5,671 nt of DNA from an uncultured Lachnospiraceae bacterium (GTDB lineage Bacteria; Bacillota; Clostridia; Lachnospirales; Lachnospiraceae): positions 1 to 5,671 of the forward strand of contig CAUCOL010000134.1 in the NCBI GenBank assembly GCA_958444395.1. Reading direction: 5' to 3'. The notes under the pieces were generated by a model that searched no databases, was not told the origin of the DNA, and saw nothing but the letters and a program-made list of their open reading frames with translations. This document shows positions 1 to 5,671 of the stretch, piece by piece; the first letter of the stretch is position 1; every line of letters starts with the position of its first letter. The translations under genes were made by a program, and so were the position numbers.

Positions 1-172
1 CCATATGATCGGATTCGCCATCCTGCTTGCGCAGCCCGTGTGGACCATCGGAAACCATCACCGAAGGAATACCCAGCCGGTTCACAGCCTCGGTATGCCA
101 GAAATCCGCACCGGAGCAGAGACCAGCCTTTTCTTCCAATGTCATTTCTGCAAGTAATTTCTCAATATCCAT
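1..172 (-). CDS. GH3-family β-glucosidase-like glycoside hydrolase, N-terminal fragment
   Basis: Reading the minus strand from an ATG at 172-170 gives 57 open codons that run off the left edge of the window. The peptide starts [20 protein letters not shown], continues with a [10 protein letters not shown] stretch, and then has [17 protein letters not shown] at about residues 34-50. The 'MTLEEKxGLxSG' start followed by 'GIP..x(V/M)xDGPHGLR' is characteristic of the N-terminal TIM-barrel domain of glycoside hydrolase family 3; the Asp of the DGP motif belongs to the substrate-binding pocket in this family. GH3 enzymes remove terminal sugars, often β-D-glucose, from oligosaccharides or glycosides. 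No signal peptide is visible, so a cytoplasmic location is inferred. The catalytic nucleophile and acid/base lie outside the window, so the sugar specificity (glucose, xylose, others) cannot be told. The start is supported by a consensus ribosome binding site 6 nt upstream. It is divergent from rpoB and unrelated to it in function. Confidence 0.88.
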   Translation of the reverse strand, partial: MDIEKLLAEMTLEEKAGLCSGADFWHTEAVNRLGIPSVMVSDGPHGLRKQDGESDHM

Positions 173-178
173 ATGTAA

Positions 179-184
179 CCTCCT
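179..184 (-). promoter_or_regulatory. Ribosome binding site of the GH3 gene
   Basis: On the minus strand the hexamer AGGAGG lies 6 nt before the ATG at 172, a full match to the anti-Shine-Dalgarno sequence at normal spacing. It fixes the GH3 start. No convincing promoter for this gene is visible: TATAAA-like hexamers at 197-202 (minus) and 270-275 (minus, TATAAG) lack a recognisable -35 partner. Confidence 0.85.
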
Positions 185-213
185 AATACATTATGTTTTA
201 TAGAAAGATGCCA

Positions 214-255
214 AAAGATCGGAATTTCCCTGACAGGCTGATTTTCCGAATCTTT
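214..255. repeat. Imperfect inverted repeat between the divergent genes
   Basis: The arm at 214-224 (AAAGATCGGAA) pairs with the arm at 244-255 (TTCCGAATCTTT) over 11 base pairs with one bulged A at 249. The 19-nt interior itself carries a small dyad, CCTGACAGG at 229-237, and the odd palindrome GGAATTTCC spans 221-229. The element sits between the GH3 start and the rpoB -35 box. It could be a regulator-binding operator for the GH3 gene, or, if GH3 transcription begins to its right, a stem-loop in the GH3 leader RNA. It does not look like an intrinsic terminator in either direction because no proper T-tract follows it. The role is inferred. Confidence 0.55.
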
Positions 256-289
256 GACCGCTCCTTAATCTTATATAGAAAAAAAGCAC

Positions 290-318
290 TTGACATCCTA
301 AACTAGTTGTGATAGGAT
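290..318 (+). promoter_or_regulatory. Predicted sigma-A promoter of the rpoB-rpoC operon
   Basis: A perfect -35 hexamer TTGACA (290-295) is followed after exactly 17 nt by TAGGAT (313-318), a 4-of-6 match to TATAAT. A TG dinucleotide at 310-311, one base before the -10, makes it an extended -10 element. An A-rich run just upstream (278-286) could act as an UP-element-like enhancer. The predicted transcription start is near 325, giving a leader of about 130 nt before the rpoB ATG. The strength is consistent with the high demand for RNA polymerase subunits. The start has not been measured; the call rests on the hexamers and spacing. Confidence 0.8.
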
Positions 319-324
319 GAAAAA

Positions 325-453
325 TGCACTATTGTGGCTGAATATACTATAAATATCTTGCTTTTTTATTATAGCATAGATTAGTGAAAAAGAAAAGACG
401 TTTTTATAGAAGTGGCTGCAAAATACTCTAAAAAATTAAGGAGTGAAACATCG
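325..453 (+). promoter_or_regulatory. Untranslated leader of rpoB mRNA (predicted)
   Basis: The stretch from the predicted transcription start to the rpoB ATG is about 130 nt and very AT-rich. It contains a weak hairpin (337-361) followed directly by six T residues (362-367), and an overlapping alternative hairpin (355-361 with 374-381). No recognised riboswitch class is visible. It has no reading frame with a ribosome binding site other than rpoB itself. A regulatory role is speculative. Confidence 0.35.
438..443 (+). promoter_or_regulatory. Ribosome binding site that decides the rpoB start
   Basis: AAGGAG at 438-443 (extending to AAGGAGTG) lies 10 nt before the ATG at 454. It supports ATG 454 as the start over the in-frame GTG at 412, which has only T/A-rich sequence and no purine-rich site in front of it. 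Confidence 0.85.
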
Positions 454-3400
454 ATGGAGAAGAACAGGATACGTCCGGTAAAAGTAGGCAACGGTGTAAG
501 AATGAGTTATGCCCATTCAAAGGAAGTCCTTGAGATGCCAAATCTCATTGAGGTGCAGACCAATTCTTACCAATGGTTCTTGGATGAAGGTCTGAAAGAA
601 GTATTTCGTGACATTTCCCCAATATCTGACTTTGGTGGTCATCTGAGCTTGGAATTCGTAGATTTCGAGCTGTGCAGAGAAGAGCGCAAATATGATATTG
701 ATCAGTGTCGTGAAAGAGATGCTACTTATGCTGCACCTTTAAAAGTGAAAGTAAGATTACACAATAAGGAAACCGAGGAAATCAAAGAGCATGAGATTTT
801 CATGGGTGATCTTCCTTTAATGACGAAAACTGGTACATTTGTTATCAACGGTGCAGAGCGTGTTATCGTTAGCCAGCTGGTACGTTCCCCTGGCATCTAT
901 TATGCGATTGGACATGATAAGATCGGTAAAGAACTCTATTCTGCTACGGTGATTCCAAACCGTGGTGCATGGCTCGAGTACGAGACGGATTCCAATGATG
1001 TCTTCTCTGTTCGTGTTGATAGAAATAGAAAAGTACCTATTACAGTATTCTTAAGAGCGTTAGGTCTTGGAACGAATGCTGAGATTAAGGAAGTTTTTGG
1101 TGAGGAGCCTAAGATTCTTGCAAGTATCGAGAAGGATACCACAGAAAATTACCAGGATGGTCTTCTGGAGTTATATAAGAAGCTGCGTCCGGGTGAGCCA
1201 CTCTCTGTAGACAGTGCAGAGAACCTTCTGAATGGTATGTTCTTCGATCCGAAGAGATATGACCTTGCAAAAGTCGGCAGATACAAATTTAACAAAAAGC
1301 TGCACCTGAAGAACCGCATCACAGGCTGCAAGCTGGCTGAGGATGCAGTAGATACCGTGACAGGTGAGATCCTGGCAGCAGGCACACTGATCACAGAAGA
1401 GCTGGCTACACAGATCCAGAATGCGGCGATTCCATATGTTATGGTTGAGAAGGAAGAGCATGTAGCGAAAGTTCTTTCCAATATGATGGTTGATCTCCGT
1501 TACTATCTGCCGGATGTAGAGCCGGCACAGATCGGTGTGACAGAGTCTGTATACTATCCGGTATTGCAGAAGATCCTGGAAGAAAATGAAGAGCAGGATG
1601 CGATCATTGAGGCGATTCAGGATAATATTTCTGAGCTGATTCCAAAGCATATTACGAAAGAAGATATCTTCGCTTCAATCAACTACAATATGCATCTGGA
1701 GTATGAGATCGGTCATGAGGATGATATCGATCATCTGGGCAACAGACGTATTCGTGCGGTTGGTGAACTGTTACAGAACCAGTACCGTATTGGTCTGTCC
1801 CGTATGGAACGTGTCGTTCGTGAGAGAATGTCCACACAGGATCTGACGACGATCACAGCACAGTCTCTGATCAATATCAAACCGGTTACGGCAGCTGTGA
1901 AGGAATTCTTTGGAAGTTCCCAGCTGTCCCAGTTCATGGATCAGAACAACCCACTGAGTGAGTTGACACATAAGAGACGTCTTTCCGCATTGGGACCGGG
2001 TGGTCTGTCCAGAGACCGTGCCGGATTCGAGGTGCGAGATGTACATTACTCCCATTATGGACGTATGTGTCCTGTAGAGACGCCCGAAGGTCCTAACATC
2101 GGTCTGATCAACTCTTTGGCATCCTATGCACGTATTAATGAGTATGGATTTATTGAGGCTCCATATCGTAAGGTAGATAAGACAGATCCTCAGAACCCAC
2201 GTGTTACAGATGAAGTGGTATATCTGTCAGCGGATGAAGAAGACAAGTTCATCGTTGCACAGGCGAATGAGAAGCTGGATGCGGAAGGACATTTCGTCAG
2301 TAAGAACGTATCCGGTCGTTTCCGTGAAGAGACTTCTGAGTTTGAGAAGAATAAGATCGATCTGATGGACGTATCTCCAAAGATGGTATTCTCTGTAGCT
2401 ACAGCGATGATTCCATTCCTGGAGAACGATGATGCGAACCGTGCGCTGATGGGTTCCAACATGCAGCGTCAGGCAGTGCCTCTTCTGGTGACAGAAGCAC
2501 CTGTTGTTGGTACAGGTATCGAGATGAAGGCGGCAGTCGATTCCGGTAACTGTGTCGTAGCACAGGAAGATGGTGTTGTAGAGCGTTCTGCTTCCAACGA
2601 GATCATTATCAAAGGAAATGATGGCAATTTCCATAACTATAAATTAGCAAAATTCCAGCGAAGCAACCAGGGTACCTGTATCAACCAGCGCCCGATCGTC
2701 CGCAAGGGAGACGAAGTAAAGGCAGGACAGGTTATCGCAGATGGTCCTTCTACATGCAATGGTGAGATCGCGCTTGGTAAGAACCCGCTGATCGGTTTCA
2801 TGACATGGGAAGGTTATAACTACGAGGATGCCGTTCTTCTGAGTGAAAGACTGGTACAGGAAGATGTTTATACCTCTGTACATGTCAGTGAATACGAGGC
2901 AGAGGCAAGAGATACGAAGCTGGGTGCAGAAGAGATTACCCGTGATGTACCGGGTGTCGGTGATGATGCACTGAAGGATCTGGATGAGCGTGGTATTATC
3001 CGTATCGGTGCAGAGGTACGTGCCGGAGATATTCTGGTAGGTAAGGTTACTCCAAAGGGAGAGACAGAGCTGACAGCAGAAGAGAGACTGCTTCGTGCGA
3101 TCTTTGGTGAGAAAGCACGTGAGGTCAGAGATACATCCCTGAAGGTACCACATGGTGAATTTGGTATCATCGTAGATGCAAAGGTATTTACACGTGAAAA
3201 TGGCGACGAGCTTCCACCGGGAGTAAACGAGACCGTGCGTATCTATATCGCACAGAAACGTAAAATCCAGGTTGGTGATAAGATGGCTGGACGTCATGGT
3301 AACAAGGGTGTCGTTTCCAGAGTACTTCCTGTGGAGGATATGCCATTCCTTCCAAACGGTCGTCCTTTGGATATCGTGCTGAACCCGCTGGGTGTGCCTT

Positions 3401-4356
3401 CCCGTATGAACATTGGTCAGGTGCTCGAGATTCATCTGAGTCTGGCAGCCAAAGTTCTTGGTTTCAATGTAGGAACTCCTGTCTTTGATGGTGCGAAAGA
3501 GTACGATATCATGGATACACTGGAGCTGGCAAATGATTATGCCAATACACCGCTGAATCAGGAAGAATTGGCAGAAGCACGTGCCAGGGCAGAAGAAGAT
3601 GGTGACGAGAAAGAGATCGAACGTCTGAAAGATATGATTCCTTTCGAAGACAAATATAAAGACATATTAGATCCGGAAGTAATGGAGTATCTGTTAAATA
3701 ACCAAGAATACCGCCAGCAGTGGAAGGGTGTTCCGATCAACCGTGATGGTAAGGTAAGACTTCGTGACGGACGTACGGGTGAGTTCTTCGACAGCCCGGT
3801 AACGATCGGTTTCATGCATTATCTGAAACTCCACCATCTGGTAGATGATAAGATCCATGCACGTTCTACCGGTCCTTACTCACTGGTTACACAGCAGCCT
3901 CTGGGTGGTAAAGCTCAGTTCGGTGGTCAGCGTTTCGGTGAGATGGAGGTTTGGGCACTGGAGGCTTATGGTGCTGCATACACATTGCAGGAGATTCTGA
4001 CAGTGAAGTCCGATGATGTAGTTGGTCGTGTAAAGACATATGAGGCAATCATCAAAGGTGAGAACATTTCGGATCCTGGTATTCCTGAGTCCTTCAAGGT
4101 ATTGTTGAAAGAGCTGCAGGCACTGGCATTGGATGTTACGGTTCTGGATGAGAACGGTAATGAAGTGAAGATGTCTGAGAGCGTAGAGGAAGACAATGAC
4201 GAAGAGATCAAGCCACTGATTGACGGTGATGAGAACTTTGCATTTGGCAATGGAGAGTCATTTGAGGCGGCTGGTTTCACAGAGGGAACTGCAGAAGAGC
4301 TTGAAAATGATTCATTTGGTGCATTTGAAGCATCTGAAGAACCAAGTTTTGAGTAA
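454..4356 (+). CDS. rpoB: DNA-directed RNA polymerase subunit β
   Basis: This is the complete β subunit, 1300 residues from ATG 454 to TAA 4354-4356, which together with β' forms the catalytic core of RNA polymerase. The N-terminus [12 protein letters not shown] is typical for clostridial β. Visible landmarks are: protrusion/lobe with [20 protein letters not shown] (about 118-137); [12 protein letters not shown] (about 423-434); the rifampicin region (487-513) and following [23 protein letters not shown] (787-793), whose E791/D792 match E. coli E813/D814; flap region near [27 protein letters not shown] (941-952), whose K943 and K951 match the E. coli active-site lysines K1065/K1073; and the β'-contacting [28 protein letters not shown] block near the C-terminus. 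It is longer than B. subtilis β (about 1190 residues), mainly through an insertion at about 1026-1094 and the 60-residue acidic tail. The frame is intact throughout. An alternative GTG start at 412 would add 14 residues and is disfavoured. rpoC follows after 45 nt. Confidence 0.98.
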   Translation: MEKNRIRPVKVGNGVRMSYAHSKEVLEMPNLIEVQTNSYQWFLDEGLKEVFRDISPISDFGGHLSLEFVDFELCREERKYDIDQCRERDATYAAPLKVKVRLHNKETEEIKEHEIFMGDLPLMTKTGTFVINGAERVIVSQLVRSPGIYYAIGHDKIGKELYSATVIPNRGAWLEYETDSNDVFSVRVDRNRKVPITVFLRALGLGTNAEIKEVFGEEPKILASIEKDTTENYQDGLLELYKKLRPGEPLSVDSAENLLNGMFFDPKRYDLAKVGRYKFNKKLHLKNRITGCKLAEDAVDTVTGEILAAGTLITEELATQIQNAAIPYVMVEKEEHVAKVLSNMMVDLRYYLPDVEPAQIGVTESVYYPVLQKILEENEEQDAIIEAIQDNISELIPKHITKEDIFASINYNMHLEYEIGHEDDIDHLGNRRIRAVGELLQNQYRIGLSRMERVVRERMSTQDLTTITAQSLINIKPVTAAVKEFFGSSQLSQFMDQNNPLSELTHKRRLSALGPGGLSRDRAGFEVRDVHYSHYGRMCPVETPEGPNIGLINSLASYARINEYGFIEAPYRKVDKTDPQNPRVTDEVVYLSADEEDKFIVAQANEKLDAEGHFVSKNVSGRFREETSEFEKNKIDLMDVSPKMVFSVATAMIPFLENDDANRALMGSNMQRQAVPLLVTEAPVVGTGIEMKAAVDSGNCVVAQEDGVVERSASNEIIIKGNDGNFHNYKLAKFQRSNQGTCINQRPIVRKGDEVKAGQVIADGPSTCNGEIALGKNPLIGFMTWEGYNYEDAVLLSERLVQEDVYTSVHVSEYEAEARDTKLGAEEITRDVPGVGDDALKDLDERGIIRIGAEVRAGDILVGKVTPKGETELTAEERLLRAIFGEKAREVRDTSLKVPHGEFGIIVDAKVFTRENGDELPPGVNETVRIYIAQKRKIQVGDKMAGRHGNKGVVSRVLPVEDMPFLPNGRPLDIVLNPLGVPSRMNIGQVLEIHLSLAAKVLGFNVGTPVFDGAKEYDIMDTLELANDYANTPLNQEELAEARARAEEDGDEKEIERLKDMIPFEDKYKDILDPEVMEYLLNNQEYRQQWKGVPINRDGKVRLRDGRTGEFFDSPVTIGFMHYLKLHHLVDDKIHARSTGPYSLVTQQPLGGKAQFGGQRFGEMEVWALEAYGAAYTLQEILTVKSDDVVGRVKTYEAIIKGENISDPGIPESFKVLLKELQALALDVTVLDENGNEVKMSESVEEDNDEEIKPLIDGDENFAFGNGESFEAAGFTEGTAEELENDSFGAFEASEEPSFE
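1912..1992 (+). other. Rifampicin-resistance-determining region within rpoB
   Basis: Residues 487-513 correspond to E. coli β 507-533 (offset 20). The residues most often changed in rifamycin resistance are all in the sensitive form here: Q493 (E. coli 513), D496 (516), N498 (518), S502 (522), H506 (526), R509 (529), S511 (531) and L513 (533). The single difference from E. coli in this block, L504 for I524, is a conservative change that B. subtilis also has. The sequence therefore predicts a rifamycin-sensitive polymerase; efflux or drug modification cannot be judged from this window. Confidence 0.9.
3529..3738 (+). other. Lineage-specific insertion in β (about residues 1026-1095)
   Basis: Between the conserved PVFDGAxExDxxxTLE segment (ending E1024) and the conserved DGRTGEFF motif (from D1105), β carries about 78 residues, where recalled B. 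subtilis and E. coli sequences have little more than ten. The extra stretch starts with a charged, probably helical segment ([20 protein letters not shown], about 1034-1053), continues to [20 protein letters not shown], and then a second likely helix ([16 protein letters not shown], about 1075-1090). The reading frame and flanking motifs are preserved, so it is a tolerated domain insertion and not a frameshift. It probably forms a surface module; its function is unknown to me. Confidence 0.7.
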
Positions 4357-4374
4357 GGAATCAACCGAATATAG

Positions 4375-5671
<1,297 letters not shown>

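Larger units (their letters stand above)
173..453. other. Divergent intergenic region between the GH3 gene and rpoB
   Basis: This 281-nt AT-rich stretch separates two divergent genes and contains no credible coding sequence. From left to right it holds the GH3 ribosome binding site (179-184), an 11-bp imperfect inverted repeat (214-255), an A-rich tract (278-286), the rpoB promoter (290-318), an AT-rich leader of about 130 nt with two weak overlapping hairpins (337-381), and the rpoB ribosome binding site (438-443). There is no ribosomal-protein gene (rplL) here, although it normally precedes rpoB. Confidence 0.85.

Noticed and set aside
190..202. GH3 promoter -10 candidates on the minus strand (CATAAT 190-195, TATAAA 197-202)
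   Set aside because: CATAAT would start transcription inside the ribosome binding site, and TATAAA has only a poor -35 (TTCCGA-like). Neither is strong enough to list as a promoter.
317..352. Tiny 11-codon leader peptide (ATG at 317, TAA at 350)
   Set aside because: Its ATG overlaps the -10 box and lies upstream of the predicted transcription start near 325, and there is no ribosome binding site.
343..353. Second rpoB promoter using TATACT (343-348) or TATAAA (348-353)
   Set aside because: No sequence resembling TTGACA is found 16-18 nt upstream of either hexamer; AT-rich DNA gives many such -10 look-alikes.
393..405. AAAA-GACG-TTTTT as an intrinsic terminator before rpoB
   Set aside because: The stem is only four A-T pairs with no G-C content, too weak to terminate, and it lies in the leader of an essential, highly expressed operon.
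412..453. In-frame GTG at 412 as the rpoB start, adding 14 residues
   Set aside because: No purine-rich ribosome binding site precedes it, the added peptide ([14 protein letters not shown]) is not typical of β, and ATG 454 has AAGGAG at good spacing and begins with the typical MEKNRIRPV.
2644..3435. 263-codon open frame on the minus strand inside rpoB
   Set aside because: It is fully antisense to strongly conserved β sequence, has no ribosome binding site or recognisable domain, and its Cys/Thr/Leu-rich make-up is what the complement of this codon usage produces. The same holds for the other antisense frames, including 1171-1650, 3966-4526 and 4908-5381.

Overview
The window is the rpoB–rpoC transcription locus of a Gram-positive anaerobe of the class Clostridia, most likely a gut Lachnospiraceae. 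This placement rests on recalled family resemblance, not on a search. The supporting points are the Firmicutes-type β sequence with an acidic C-terminal tail, the clostridial-type β' N-terminus ([20 protein letters not shown], zinc finger, GVEVTK), consensus AGGAGG-type ribosome binding sites, moderate GC, and a neighbouring GH3 glycoside hydrolase of a kind common in plant-glycan-degrading gut bacteria.

Layout: (1) 1-172, minus strand, is the first 57 codons of a GH3 β-glucosidase-like gene that runs off the left edge. (2) 173-453 is a divergent intergenic region. It holds the GH3 ribosome binding site, an 11-bp imperfect inverted repeat (214-255), a strong sigma-A-type promoter pointing right (TTGACA, 17 bp, extended TAGGAT), and an AT-rich leader of about 130 nt. 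(3) 454-4356 is a complete rpoB of 1300 codons. It has intact active-site lysines, an intact rifampicin-pocket sequence, an insertion of about 65 residues before the conserved DGRTG motif, and a 60-residue acidic, Phe-containing tail. (4) 4357-4401 is a 45-nt spacer with a 4-bp-stem hairpin and the rpoC ribosome binding site. (5) 4402-5671 is the first 423 codons of rpoC, cut by the window edge just before the catalytic NADFDGD motif would appear.

rpoB and rpoC encode the two large subunits of RNA polymerase and are clearly one transcription unit, read from the promoter at 290-318. The GH3 gene is transcribed the other way and is functionally unrelated. The usual upstream neighbours of rpoB (rplJ-rplL) are absent, so the rpoBC unit here appears to have its own promoter and leader instead of depending on the ribosomal-protein operon.

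No mobile element, CRISPR array, tRNA or rRNA is visible, and I see no hidden novel system. The points worth a second look are the intergenic inverted repeat, the dyad over the rpoB promoter, the leader structures, the β insertion and the acidic tail.
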